64,000 nucleotides of DNA from Geosiphon pyriformis (taxonomy: Eukaryota > Glomeromycota > Glomeromycetes > Archaeosporales > Geosiphonaceae): contig JAAOMT010000372.1 in assembly GCA_016748015.1 (NCBI GenBank), forward strand, positions 489,400 through 553,399, written 5' to 3'. Below are positions 1 through 12,978 of this stretch, in pieces; the stretch's first letter is position 1, and each line of letters starts with the position of its first letter. The notes under the pieces were generated by a model that was not told the origin of the DNA, ran no database searches, and was given only the letters and a program-made list of their open reading frames with translations. The translations under genes were made by a program, and so were the position numbers.

Positions 1-1318
1 TACTATAGAAATTCTTTTATTTAGGTCACAGTGCAATTTTTACTTTAATATAAAAATAAAACTCTTTTAGAAGCTACTCAATATTTTTTAACTTTACTTG
101 ATCTTTACTTGATAACATAGATAATTTTAAAATAAATCATTATATTCTGATATTTAATTTGATAGTTTCTAACGATTCTATTAATAATAAAGATTTTTTG
201 TAAAACTTGAATTCTAATTCGTTTCTTCTTTTTTTTTTCTTTTTTTTTTTAATAAAAGAGCTATATTTATCGATTAAACAAAGGATATTATCCCTGCTTA
301 TTCTCTTTCTTTGTCTAGATTTTATTAGATATCTAGGGGTAAATTTTGAATTATAAACTTAATTTATAAATGGAGCCCTTGTTTTTGGATTTATTAAGTT
401 AGACAAACAAGAATTAAATTAAACGAATGATTAAACTTAACCTTTTTTTGTACAGTTTTTAAGTAATAATATTTTTGTTTTAAATTTTTATTAATTATTA
501 AATGTGAAACCTTGACTATTTTTATTATTGAAAATTTTAAATAATAATAATAAGGCTCAATATATTATTATAAATAAAAATACCATTATTGTGAACATGT
601 TGAGTAACAAATAAAAGATGATTATAAATTTTATAATATATATTTTTATAAAATAAAAAAAAATGAAAATTTAACTTTTTGGGAGAAAAAAAAAATTTAA
701 ATAATTTATCATTTCGCGAATAACGAAAAAAATATATACAATAAATATTTTGTAAACAAAATAAAAATTAATTTTTGAAAATAAAAAAAATATATATATA
801 TATATTTTTTTTTATACTGTAACATATAATTATTTAAAATCAAATGTTCTCTAATTTATTTTTAATAATTGATTTTACTAAAAAAAGTCAATTTTCATAA
901 TAAAATATATTTTAATAAATGAACAAAATATATATATTTTAACAGTATTTTATTTCATATATTTTCAAATATATATTTTTTTTATAAAAACAAAATGTAC
1001 ATTTTTTATCAAATTATAAAATCTTAAAAATTTTTCAGTTTAAAGTATAACATATTTGTGAAATGTATGAGATGATACAAATTTCAAGATGTATTATTAC
1101 AAATGTTTTTTCATTCAGCTTTTTACTTGAAATTTTTTTATACTTTGATCATTCATTTACCGTTTAAATCTAAATAATTGGTCTACCAAAAGTAATAATA
1201 CTGTCTTTTTAACTTATTATTACTTACCTCGTGTAGTACACACAGTAAAAAAAAAAATGCTAAAATTATAACGAATTGAAACTTTCAATATAAAACTTTA
1301 CACAAAGAGTACTTTTTT
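1..1318. other. AT-rich intergenic DNA
   Basis: Extremely AT-rich, with poly-A and poly-T runs and short TA-dinucleotide tracts near 790-810. No open frame of meaningful composition and no structural RNA is recognisable. It probably includes the 5' leader and promoter of the gene that follows, but no clear promoter element stands out. Confidence 0.7.
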
Positions 1319-2256
1319 ATGATTTCATTCAGGCCTTTGTTCAGACGTACATTACAAGATCGTGTGGCATTTAGTGCATGGATTTTAAAGAAATATAAAA
1401 AGGTGAAAATCCAAAATATAAAAATTCTTTATCATATTAGAAGTTTTTCTCTAATGGATTTGGAAGTCAATTCTGAAAACTACTGTTTCAGTAACAGTAA
1501 CAGTGGCATTAACAGTGACAGTAACAGTAACAGTAACAGTAACAGTAACAGTAACAGTCAAAGAATAAAACCTACTTTAGATTCAAAAGAAAATCAGAAT
1601 GTAGATAGTTTGGATGTAAATTTTAATGAAATTTTAATATTCCCAGAACCATCAAAAGAATCTAGTCCAACTTTATCATTAAATGAACTATCAACGAATA
1701 ATTTAAACATTAATACATCTTCTACGACAGTTATCCTAACCCAGACTATAGTTTCTCCAAATAGTTCCATCTCTTCTTCTTCTTCCCCTCTAACATCACC
1801 AACAATATCGACTCCCTTAATAATACCTCCAATACAAGCGGTAAATTGTCGACAAAGATCTGTATCAATTGAATCCCTGCCAAAATATTCTACATCAATT
1901 AATGATAAGCCACCAAAATATTATCGTCCTTGGATAATGGATATGGATCCTTTTCAAGAAGTTAAACCAAGTCAATCTAAAAGATCTTGGTCAATTACCA
2001 AGAAAATATATTTTTTTGGATTTATTTTATGGCCAATTTGGATAGTTGGTACAATATGGATTTGTGCCAAAGATAAAGAGAAGAAGCGATGGTGTGAGTA
2101 AACTTTGAAACTTGGTCTTTAATAATTTTCAAGGTTTTAACTTTACTAATTTATACTTAAAACCTTTTTCTAGCACAAAGATGTTTAATAAACAGCATAA
2201 TTGCAATACCAATTTCCATCTACGTTATTGTGTCTCTGGTCAAAACTTTATCATGA
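1319..2256 (+). CDS. Serine/asparagine-rich two-pass membrane protein (two exons)
   Basis: Seen: an ATG at 1319 opens a 258-codon first exon. It ends in a GTGAGT donor (intron 2094-2173, 80 bp, TTTTTCTAG acceptor). Exon 2 runs 2174-2256 and ends in TGA, giving about 285 residues. Reading through the donor stops after two codons, so splicing is the better model. The protein has a basic N-terminus, an Asn-Ser repeat at about residues 58-81, a low-complexity Ser/Thr/Pro region, a conserved-looking RPW segment near 205, and two hydrophobic segments: one at about 231-247 (exon 1) and one added by exon 2. They are separated by a charged loop. The layout, a disordered Ser-rich head with a C-terminal membrane hairpin, resembles uncharacterised fungal Ser-rich membrane proteins (family knowledge). 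Function unknown. A start at Met46 is also possible. Confidence 0.7.
1489..1559 (+). repeat. AACAGT hexanucleotide microsatellite inside coding sequence
   Basis: About ten units of a 6-bp repeat, the last seven nearly perfect. They encode alternating Asn-Ser in the 1319-2256 gene. The 6-bp unit keeps the frame when copy number changes, so the length of this linker may vary between strains (inference). Confidence 0.85.
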
Positions 2257-5200
2257 GAAATTTTTTTTTTATAATTTTACTTTTCTAGTAACATAAAATA
2301 CCCCAATTCAAATATTTTTCAAAATTTTAGGAATAAAAATTATTATTTCCCATGACCCAAAGTGTAAGATTTATAGATTATATTAGAATTAATGTTTACC
2401 CATTATTTTATGAAACCAACTAAATAACTTTTTTACTTATAAAATTGAATTTAAAAAAATATTTTAAATCAAACCGATTACTTCTTAATTTGCAATCTAA
2501 ATTATCGGGATCATTTTAATTCAATTCTGCCGCTAATATATGCCTAAAACATAAAGTATGGGAAAACCCTTTTTTCCATTAATTTTTATAGCTTTGTAAG
2601 CTATATTAATTTGAACATTTTGAACATTTTAAAGAAAAATTTATATTTGAACCCATTTTTTTTTTAGAATGATAGAATTCTTGTGAAACTTTTAATTTAA
2701 ATTCATGAAAAGTGTTTAAGTTAAAAAGAATAGTATAAAAAAAATTGTATTATTTAATAATATAACTTTTCTTTTAATATTAAGTTTTTCCTGTTCAAAG
2801 ATTTTTAATGTAATTTTTGAGGAAAATAAAAAAATTGAAACTGGTTTTAATTTAAACAAGTAATTCAAGCTATTTTATTTTTTTTATTATAAAACCTTAT
2901 ACGAAATATTTTAATAGTTAATTAAAAATGTTTAAACATGAATAATAATAAAAAAACCTTGACTTACAGAAATCGTGAATTGTAACTATTTCTTATTAAT
3001 TTTTGTTGTTGTACTAAATTAAACAGAACAGCAAACTAATCAAAAAAATTTTAGGCAAATGGTTATTAACCAATAAATTATTTGTGTATTTGTACTAAAA
3101 TTTATTTTGTTGAAAAGGTGGAGATTAGATTCATATTTTATTTTTTTATATTTTTTCGTTTATTAAAAAGTAAATAAATAATTGGATTAAGGAATTATTT
3201 AAAAACATATCCTAAAAAAGTATAAGAATAGTAAAATTTTTATTCTTTGAACTGCAAAGAATCTTATTGATGACGATTTCATAACTTTATTTGGAACACT
3301 AAAAAAAACTAAAAAACCTGATGATCATCTGTGCAGCAATGTGTAAAATGTCACAAAATTTGAAACAATCATTACAATGTAAAGCTGATCTCGTTAATAT
3401 TTAATTGGATTCTTTCTGCAAACAATGTTAAATTCATTGTTTATAATATTATGTTCAAACTAATCACTATTGTTTGTAGTTTCATATATTCTTTTGAAAA
3501 AAAGTTTGACAAATCCTCACCCTTCTTTTTTAATATCCTTTTTAAAAAAAAAAATTCATTTAATATCACGTAATTTCAGGTTCTTATAATAGTTAATATA
3601 CCACCCACGCTTAAGTAAGATCATGTACACATTTATTAAAATTTTAATTTTGTCAAAGGGAGGAATAATACAAGTATTAAAAAATTCAAAGATAAACAAA
3701 TCCATATGACTTATTCGTGGGAAAATATATTATACAGATCTTTGTTCTTTTACCCTTTATCCATTTCTTTAATGGTCTGAATTTCTTTGTTTCTTTTTCA
3801 AATTAATAAAAACCATGTAACAATCAAATGAAAAAGATTTTATTAACAGTTTCATTTAATCAATATATTTTTATTTCCTCATCATAATATTGAATTTTGA
3901 TTGAACCAAACTAATTTATCTCACAAAGAATTTTTCTTTCTTTCTTTATTTCTTTCTTTCTTTCTTTTCTAAATTACCTTGTCTTTTACATGCAACATTT
4001 CGTGCATTGCTTTGTCGACAGTATGCAATTGATCAATTGGTCTTGAAGATTTTTTTTATATTAAATTTTTTCAATATATAAAAGGAAAATGTATTGATCC
4101 TGAATGATACAGAATAAAAAAATTCTAGAGAAAATCAATTTTTTTAACGTTATTTTTATTCTCTATCATTTTTTTCTATATGAGCCTAAATCTATTGAAC
4201 TTTAATCATATAATAAATTTTCTTTTTGATTCTTATCAGAAAATTATTTTTAAAATTGTAAATAGTATATTTCAAAATTATAAGTTTTAAGTTTAATAAC
4301 CTTAAAAATTATATATTCTTTCAATAGTAAAAATACACAATATTGTTCAAAATTCTCGTGTCATTTAATAATAATAATAATAATAGTAAAGTAAAATCAA
4401 GTTTTTAAAAAAAACAATGATAACAAATTTTTGATTTAAATTTAATAACCTTAAAAATTATATATTCTTTTAATAATAAATTTATTAGAATTAATAATGA
4501 AAAAAAATTTATAAAAGTTTTAATAAAAGTAACAAAAATAAAAAAAATTCATTAAAATATAAAAATATAAAAAACTAATATAAAAATAAATTTATTAATT
4601 ATAAAAATCAATAAAATTAAAATACAGTATTTATAATAATAATTAAACATATATTTAAGTATTTGTTTTATTTTTTTAAAAAATATTTATTTTAAAGCTT
4701 AATAATTTGTAAAAATTAAATAAAATTAGTCGTAATACAAATATGTTTGTAATAAAATATTATTAATTAAATATTATAAAAATAGTTTTTTATTAAATTA
4801 TTATAATAAAATTTTTACGACTTTATTCAATTTTAAAATAAACAAATATATCTTTAAAATTTAGCCAAAAAATTAAAATAAATAATAAAACTTATTAAAG
4901 ATTATTAATAACTGTAGTAATTAGTTTTGAAGTTAATTTTTTGGTTTTTTATTAATATTTTTTTAATAACTAACTTAATTAATTTTATTAACAAAACTAA
5001 CTTAAATAATTTACTAAGCTTTTACTTTAACAATTATAAACAGATAAATTTATTTTTTATACTTTAATATTATTCTTTTTATTTAAATTTTTAATAAATT
5101 ACAATATTTAATTAGAATTATAAATCTGAGTTTATTATCTTTTACCAGAATTGTAATTTATAATACATATATAAATTTATAATAAGAAGAATTTTTTATA

Positions 5201-8168
5201 TACCAAAATTACGGTACTTAATTATTTTATTTTTAGAATTAGTTATTAATTTGATCATTGATTTGATTAATAACTTAATTGTTAACTTAGTTATTAATCT
5301 GATTATTGACTTAATTGTTAATTAAATCGTTTACCAAATTTTTAACTTTGTTCATTTGTTCTTTTTATTAACTATATAAACAAGACCTTGAAAACTGTAA
5401 AAAATTATTTGAACTTATTTAAAACTATTTAATAATATAATTATTTTAATATTTTTTTTTTATTTTTAGATTAAAGTCAATACTATTTTTTTTCCTTTTT
5501 TTAATTTTTATTTTATTAAAATTAGCTTAAAAAATAAGAAACTTGTTTTAATTTAATGAATAAACAATTGTTAAAAATAATTGATAAAGTATCTGTTATT
5601 AAATTCTGAAATACCAATTGAAACATAAAATTATAACAATTATATTATTTTTTATTAAATATTAAAACTATATTCTAAATTTCAGATTTCTTTTGTAAAA
5701 ATTAATAACTGTATTTTTAAAACTAATCAAATTTATTGAATTGGTTACATATTCAATTTTTTTATTAATTAAAATTTTTTTTGTTAAATTTATATTATTT
5801 TTAATTATCTTACTTACTTTGAATTGTAATATTATGATCAAAACTTATTTTTTTAATTATGCAAAAAAAAATTTTTTTCTTATAATGTTATATTATAAAC
5901 TATGTTTTATTTTTTATTTGAGTAAGAAATATTTCAATTATATAACTTATAGAATTACAATTATTTTTCTTTCTTTTCAGATCAAAGTTATTCTTTTTTT
6001 TTTCTTGAATTCTATTGCTAAAATTAGCTTAAGAAGTAAAAAAAAAAAAAAAATTGCTTTTGTAATTTATTAAATAAACAACTATTGAAAATAATCAAGT
6101 TTTGTTATTAAATTTTATAAAATATTACTAAAACATAAAATTATACAAACTGTGTTATTTATTTTATTTACAATTACAAACTATTTTTCTACTTTTAAAA
6201 AATTAACAAATTTAAATTTTTCACATATTTTATTTATCTTTTAATAAGATTTTTTTTTGTTAAATTTATATTGTCCTTAATTACTTTATTTTCAGTTATT
6301 TGTTAATACGTTAACTGAAAACATAAAGCATACAAGTCATTGGTATGGATTTCTTTTAAGGCATTTTGATGGCATACTAAGGTTTATTTTATTACCCTTA
6401 CACACTTTTAGGGATATCACTTTACAAACCGCAGTTGTATAAGATATTTGAAATCTGGAGCGAAGTAATCCCATTTGCCTTGTCTTCCATAAGACAATAA
6501 ATGGTATTTTCATGTTTTTTTTATCGATATGGTTTAATTCTGCCAACTTTTGTACATGCCTAAGATGAAGTGATTAAGCATTGGAAAGGTTATACCATAG
6601 CTGTCTAATGAAGCTAATGAGGTAAAGAAGCTAAATTCGGAAAGTTTGAAAGACTGGTGGAGTAAATGACTGGTATGTATCAAACTTCTGAAATTTCACT
6701 GAGCTTTTGTGTTTGGGCGTTATTATTCTACTGGTATTTTACTGACATGTAAATTGCTCTTGGCATCTAGTGGAGAATAATTCTGGGTTTTCTTATTAAA
6801 TTAAAGAGTTCTGTTTGTGCGTGTTGCAAGAAGACGACGAGCATCTGGTACAAACTTCAAGGAAATTTGCTCAAAATAAAAAATAATAGGGTTCAGGTCA
6901 CGAGTGGTTGATTTTTGGCTAACAAAAAAATTATTATTTGTGATTGAAGTCATTTTTTGTCAAACCTATATAAATATTATAATATAATCATATTGATTCC
7001 ATTAGACAATTTCAACAAAACGAAATAAATTGTCAAAAATTTTGCAAGTCTTTTAGGACCTCTTAAAAAATTGTATAGGTCATTTAACTTTGAACGAGCG
7101 CAATGGAAATGAACGAATTGAATATTTTTGCTAAAGTGGATCACCAAATTTCCCGATAAATTGCAACCGTGTAGAGAATGTCAAAAATTTCCACAAACAG
7201 TAATTATTTGTAGACCAAAAACAAACGTTGTTTTTAATTGTTTCACAGTCAGTGAAAACTCAAAGAATACTAAAATGGGTAGATAATAACAATAATAATT
7301 TAATGATAATTAAACAAATAAGAACCGTAACATTTCTGCTCTCCCAGGCTTTTTCCTTTTTTAATGATAAATTCTAGCATACTTGGAAAAAACCCATCAC
7401 ATATCAGATATTTAACTCAAACCCTCGGATTTTGATAAGAAATCGCCACCAAAAACGTCAATAAATTTTTTATTTATAATTTTTATTGGATTATTACTCT
7501 ACCTGATTCAATCGTCTCCTAAAAGAAATTGGCTACCAGAATCAAATTGGAAATCAACAGAGAATACAAAATCAAATGGAAAAATCAACTTGAACTCAAG
7601 AAAGAGCACAATAAATAGCCCAGTTCAAGCAAGCGACATGTTTTAGTCCAACATTTTTGAAGAGACAAATCACAGCAAAACAGAAATAAGAGTAAAGGTT
7701 ATGTTCTTCGAAAAATTTACAACCCAAAAAATTTTTTTAACTCAACATTTATCGGAAAGGAAACATTATTCAATTATCAGGTCTAACCAGCTTTTTGGTA
7801 AATACCTTTTAGAAAATACAACTACATATTAATTTCTGGCCAAGATTGTGAAATACGCGAACAAAAGTTTCAATCTATTAGAAAGAAAGCAGAAATTAGG
7901 AGACAGTAGAATTTTTAGTATAGAATTAAAAATTTTGTTTGAAGTTATCCAATTCAATTTCAATATTTTTTAACCTTAAATTTTTACTTTAAGTGAATGT
8001 TGAAATCAGAGAAGAGAAAAGGGAAAAAAATTATCATTGTATTCTAGTTTTTCCTATGAAAGTTTTATGGGCCTTGATAAAGAAGTGACTCCGCTAAAAT
8101 ATATGGGAAGATTCAAGAGCGTAGGGTTAATACTATGATTTTGCAGGTTTTAACAGGTACAGGTTGCC

Positions 8169-8205
<37 letters not shown>

Positions 8206-8380
8206 GCACTAAAGATAGCAAAGAAATGTTATTACAAATTTATTGGTCATGGCATAGCTGAAGGTAATTATTACCTGGTGTTTTGTCTTACTTTAGTGTT
8301 AGCAAAGTATAATTGATAAATTTTATAAAATTATTTAAAGCTATTACCATGTTCGCAGCAGTACAATTTAAAGTGAGGTA
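2257..8380. other. Long AT-rich intergenic region with simple repeats
   Basis: No supported gene. It holds a TTTC-type tetranucleotide tract (about 3933-3970), an ATA tract (about 4369-4385), a clean TAA trinucleotide array of about 12 units (8169-8204) and many A/T runs. Base composition becomes more mixed from about 6330 to 8400. There, short open frames read like worn coding sequence, for example a hydrophobic stretch encoded at about 7460-7500, but none has a start, splice pattern or recognisable family. Confidence 0.6.
8169..8204. repeat. (TAA)n microsatellite
   Basis: Twelve uninterrupted AAT/TAA trinucleotide units. It lies outside any recognised gene. Confidence 0.9.
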
Positions 8381-8759
8381 TGGAAAATAAAAGTTTCCCA
8401 TATAAATTTTGGCTCTCTACGAATAGGTAATGGGTACTTTGGAAATTATGTTGAAAGAGGATTTATTGTCTATCGTGTTACCCATTCAAACGATTGGTAT
8501 CCTCTATTATGAGTCATATTCAACCAGAATATTGGATTCCAAGCGACGACGATTGTGAGTGTTGGTCATCCGGTTTGTAACTTCAATCAATTGAGTTCAT
8601 GTTTTTTTTTCAGCCAAAAATGTAATGCGTGTATATTCCTTTTTTTTATAGAAAATGTGGGATATAATCAGGGTCCATGCTTTGGCTGCACAATGGGGGT
8701 CTAGCATCTACCAAGTGAATGAAAAACTCAATGGAATTCGGAACATGATTCGAGTTCTC

Positions 8760-9672
8760 AGACGATTCACGTTGCATTGAAATCACAGCTAAGAAATGAA
8801 AACATCTTAACAAGCTCTATCTTATTGGCTAATATAAGCATCACGGCTCTTTTAGAAGATTTTTTAATTATAATTAACAAAGGTTTAGACACCTATAGAC
8901 ATCTTAATATATGAAAAATAATTCCTCAGCTAAAAAATCAACTTAAAAATATTGGCCAAAGTTTCACATATCTTTTCAAATCTGTAAAAGTTAATCAAAC
9001 CTCACCCAATTCGGTTTTTCTGCTTGGCTTTTTTTACCAATTTGGAATTGGGATCAATCTTAATGTTAGGCAGGCTTTTTTAGAATATCAGAAAAGCCCT
9101 TCTCAAAAAAATCCCTTAGAACAATTATTTCTCAGGCAATTTTATATAAATGGCATCGACATTGAAAAAATAATAAAAAAGGCTTCGAATGGTATACCAA
9201 ATCAGTGGAAAACGGATGAAAGATCTCGTAAAGGCATTTAAATGGTATACTAAAGAAGCAGAAATAGGTCATATAAGAGCACAATGTAGTCTTCGATTTT
9301 GCTATTATAATGGGGTTGGAGTAACCAAAGATTTTATAAAACCCGTTGAATGGCAACCAAAGCAGCAGAAAAAGGTCATTTGACTCTCCAATATAATCTT
9401 GAAATCTGCTATGAATATGGGTACGGAGTAACCAAAGATCTTGCAAAAACAGTTGAATGGTATGATAAAGCAGCCGAAAAAAGATGTTCAGATGTACAAT
9501 ATAATCTTGCAATTTGTTAGTATCATGGGTATGGAGTGATGAAAGATTTCTTAAAAGCGGTTGAATGGTGAATTAAAGCAGCGGAAATAGGACATTCAAG
9601 AGCAGAAAATAATCTTGGATTTCGCTATTATAATGGGGATGGAGTAACCAAAGATGAGCAAAAAAATAAAAA
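8760..9672 (+). pseudogene. Sel1-like repeat protein, broken
   Basis: Seen: successive repeats with the Sel1 (TPR-like) signature can be read on the + strand. Examples are KAFKWYTKEAEIGH, YYNGVGVTKD, YEYGYGVTKD, VEWYDKAAEK and YNGDGVTKDE, at about 36-residue spacing between 9200 and 9660. Upstream (about 8940-9090) a more diverged start includes FLLGFFYQFGIGINLNVRQAF. The frame is broken by a stop near 8912, a +1/-1 shift near 9225 and again near 9365, and stops near 9519 and 9569. Known: Sel1-repeat proteins are adaptor solenoids, and in glomeromycete genomes they form large families often fused to protein kinases. No kinase domain is visible upstream. Called a pseudogene because at least five lesions are needed to explain it. 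Confidence 0.7.
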
Positions 9673-10200
9673 TCAATACTATTAAAAACTTATCTATGGA
9701 TTTACAAAGTTCAAACAAAATACACTAAAAGCTAAAAAGATTAATGAGCGAAATGCCTAATTTCAAAATGTCTTTGTTAATAAAAAATTTTCAATATTTT
9801 AACGTTGTCAGCAGTTTGGTAACTTATTTTAAAAACTAAATGGTATTTAAAAATATTTGCACTTTTTTCTTAGTTTTAATTGTGACAGTGTAAAAAAACA
9901 AGAGATTGTTGGTAGATCATTTTATAAATTTAATTTGCTGAAAATTAATACTAAAAATAACAAAAATAAAATAAAAAGTTACTAGTTAAAATACAAAAGC
10001 TATAAATATAAAATATGAATTTGTGTATTGAAAAAGAGTGGTTGAATATTCTATTAAAATATTCAAATTTACTTTAATAAGATAATAAAAAAACCATCAA
10101 AGCTTAAAAACAACTATAATTGAAAGTTACCAGTTTATGTACATTCCCAAACTCCTGGCTCTGGCTGACTTAAAAATATATATTAAACCTGATTCTAATA
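9673..10200. other. AT-rich spacer
   Basis: Nothing recognisable. It separates the Sel1 pseudogene from exon-like fossils further right. Confidence 0.6.
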
Positions 10201-10208
10201 ATTGATTA

Positions 10209-10354
10209 ATTTGAACAATTTAGCAAAAAAGTTTTATTACATTAAAAATATTGAATGCAAAAGTTCTTTCAAAAGAAGCTTTGATGTTTTCAAAAAAGAA
10301 AAGCCTGAAGACTTTGCAGAACATGTAATACAAAGTTTGGAAATTTATTGGGGT
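10209..10354 (+). pseudogene. Exon-like coding fragment with splice donor
   Basis: An open frame of about 48 codons contains YYIKNIECKSSF and EKPEDFAEHVIQSLEIYWG. It runs directly into GTGAGTAAGT, an excellent 5' splice site. The amino-acid composition is protein-like and unlike the surrounding AT-rich DNA. No ATG lies in frame and no partner exon was found, so this is either one exon of an unrecognised gene or a fossil. No family is recognised. Confidence 0.3.
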
Positions 10355-10379
10355 GAGTAAGTAAAAAAAAAGCCATCAT

Positions 10380-12460
10380 TAAAAGGAATAAATTGAGAAA
10401 AAGTGGCATTTTCCTTTTTAACTTGATTAGTTAATAAAATTTCTATTTTTTCTGCTTGGTTTAATTAACTATTCTCTTTTTCTTGGCAAATAAAGTTTTA
10501 TTATCTGGTCAAATTTTATTTTTTTTCCATCTGGACTTTTTTTTGTTGTTTCGTTAAAAAATTTTTTAAGGAATTCTCATTTTACTTTTAATTGCTGCTA
10601 ACTTTTTTACTTTGCTTAAAAGCTCTGTTATACAATTTACTCTGATTTCTCTAAAAAAAATTTTTCGGTTTAAAAAGGTTCATAAGAAAATTTTTTAACT
10701 TTTGCTCCATTTTTTGCTTTGGCAAATAATTCTTTTAAACTGTTTACTTGAATTTCTTGGAGTTACTCATATTCGGTTATAAAGATAAGTAGTAAAGTTA
10801 GGAAACTTCTTTTTCTGATTAATTTACCCTTATTTATTCCATAAAGAAATAAACATTTCTTTCATAATTTCTTTTTACTATAGAAACATAATGTAGCAAA
10901 AGATAAGTTTGCTGGTAGATTTCTAACTGTCATTTACACATTATATAACTCTAAAATTTCTTTAAAATCTCTGGTGAAATTAAGGTTTTTCTTATATTTT
11001 TCCTTATTTTTAGTGATAACTATATTAAAGAATTTTTTGATGGTTTACAAAGTTTTTTTTTCATCAAAACTGTATTTCCAGAAGTTATTTAGGAAAAATA
11101 ATTAATTTTAGCATAAAATTTCAACGTGATATTATTATCTTTGGCAATGAAGAAAGCTTGATTCATCTCTCAAATTAAATTTACCATTCAACTTAAATTA
11201 TGAGTTTAAGGAGAAAGCTCAGAAATATAATGAGGATATCTTGATAACATTTTAGAAAATCTTATGAAAAAATTTTCAGTATTTTTAAACTTTAAAACTA
11301 ATCTTTTTTTGATAAAGGTAGTAACTTCTATTTTCAGAAAAGTAAGTTTTACTTGGTGTTGACCAAGCATACTTGTTTGATGTTAAAAACTCCCTTTTTT
11401 TTTTTTTTATAGATAAAACTTAAAATTCATTGTTGAATTGTCTGAAAAATTAAATTTCCTTAGCCATGAAATTTTGATGAATTCGCCTGCTATTTTCGTA
11501 AGAGAGAATTTCTTGATCGATATTCGGCAGTAATGCATGGAGATTTTAACTGCCTTTTCCTCGGCAATTATTTCCAATTTATATTTTAAATTAAGAAAAT
11601 GAAAATAAAAAATTAATTTTTACTCTGGGATTAAGTTTCAGGGTTGCGGTTCTCTTTTTAACTTGTTCCAAATGATTTAAATAAACATGAACATCACTAT
11701 TTGTAAGCTGTAAGAATCAATATATTGCCACTTCTTTGATATAATAAGCAAGATAATTTAGTGGAAATGAAATAGATGATAATCTCTGGTTAATTAATAT
11801 ATGGCGTCGCCAAAAAAAAGATTATTTTTGAAACTTCAATTAAAATTTTTAGCTACTCTATTCCATTAAAGTTTCGCATTACTTACCATAAACTAGACCC
11901 AAGTCACCATGTTTTTTAGCAAACTTAACATCAGCTCTAACTCTCTCAAAAAACTCTTTCATAGTTTTAATTGTTTCACCACGGTAATCCGCAGATAATT
12001 TGAAATATTTTCAAGATCATTTATTTCAAATTTTCACTTTATTTTCAATTATATACTTAATATTAAAAACTATTTTTTTGATAAATTAAAGCAGTTTGTG
12101 GACAATTGTTTTGAAATTCACCCTTTTTACAATTTAGTATTGGAAATTTTTCTCAAAGGTTAAAATGAATTTAGCAGCCAAAAAGGGCTTTAGTCCCTAT
12201 TCCCACATTTTTTTTCCACTTATAATTATTGACTTTAAAAGATCAAGATATGCTTTTTCAGTTGTTGGTTTATTAATTAGCATAAGTTTAATGATTTATC
12301 AAATTAATTTATTTATTTTGACTTAACTTTTTCTAATCTTTGGTAAAAATATTTTTTATTATTTTCATCTAAATTATTATTCGCTTGATCAAAAATAAAG
12401 AATTCTTGGACGTCGCCAATTATAAATAAATTTTTTAAATAAATCAATGGCTTTAAATTA
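10380..12460 (-). pseudogene. Possible worn gene on the minus strand, unknown family
   Basis: Several disconnected minus-strand stretches read like protein. Around 12430-12340 there is an open frame containing IIGDVQEFFIFDQANNNL. Around 12290-12190 one contains NKPTTEKAYLDLLKSIII. Around 12008-11885 a clear frame contains DYRGETIKTMKEFFERV and FAKKHGDLGLVYG and runs into a GTAAGT donor. Around 11590-11410 one contains KLEIIAEEKAVKISMHYC. Around 10757-10674 one contains EIQVNSLKELFAKAKNGAK. They share a strand and order but are separated by stops and AT-rich DNA. I do not recognise the family. It could be one degraded gene or unrelated fragments. Confidence 0.3.
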
Positions 12461-12967
12461 TTTAAAACAAAATCAACTTTATTAAATAAATAATAATTTT
12501 TGTAAACTATAGTTATTATAATTCTAAATTTAATATATATAACAATTTTTTTAACATTAAATTTTGCAGTTTTAGATTTTATAAAATAAAATTTTAAAAA
12601 TTTTTAATAAACTTATTCAAAAATTTACAATTTGAATACAAAGAATTAACTAATTGAAAAAATAAAGTCTTTTAAATTTAAAATTAATTAAGCTTGGCTC
12701 TTTTAACATAATATTTATACTACATAAATTTCAGAAAAATTAAATTCTAAGAAACTTTGAGCATTTAAAATAATTGAAAATTTAATTTTATTGGCTTATT
12801 GATTACAATTTTCAATAAATCTTAAAATTAAAATGTATTTCATGTATTATTATTGAAAACTTTATATTTAAAATAATATTTTTGAACACTAAATTTTGTC
12901 AATAAAATTTGTAATTTTTCAAAAAATGAGAAAAATTTAAATTATTTAAATACTTGATTTTAAACTT
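12461..12967. other. AT-rich spacer up to the mobile-element block
   Basis: No gene-like content. This DNA is the left flank into which LINE-A inserted. Confidence 0.7.
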
Positions 12968-12978
12968 ATAAGAAACAA
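12968..12978. repeat. Left target-site duplication of LINE-A (11 bp)
   Basis: ATAAGAAACAA here is repeated exactly at 61210-61220, immediately after the poly-A tail of LINE-A. The two copies mark both ends of the outermost element of the nested block. Confidence 0.85.

Noticed and set aside
5741-6073. 110-codon + strand ORF rich in Phe, Ile, Lys and Leu
   Set aside because: Pure A/T low-complexity sequence like its surroundings; no start context, motif or splice sites.
6337-6546. 69-codon minus-strand ORF
   Set aside because: Mixed composition hints at old coding sequence, but no family, partner exon or conserved motif could be seen.
7442-7832. + strand frame with a hydrophobic stretch (FLFIIFIGLLLYLI) followed by polar sequence
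   Set aside because: No ATG, an in-frame stop near 7645 and no recognisable homologue; could be chance in AT-rich DNA.
9132-9512. 126-codon minus-strand ORF
   Set aside because: Antisense shadow of the Sel1 repeats, which read clearly on the + strand.
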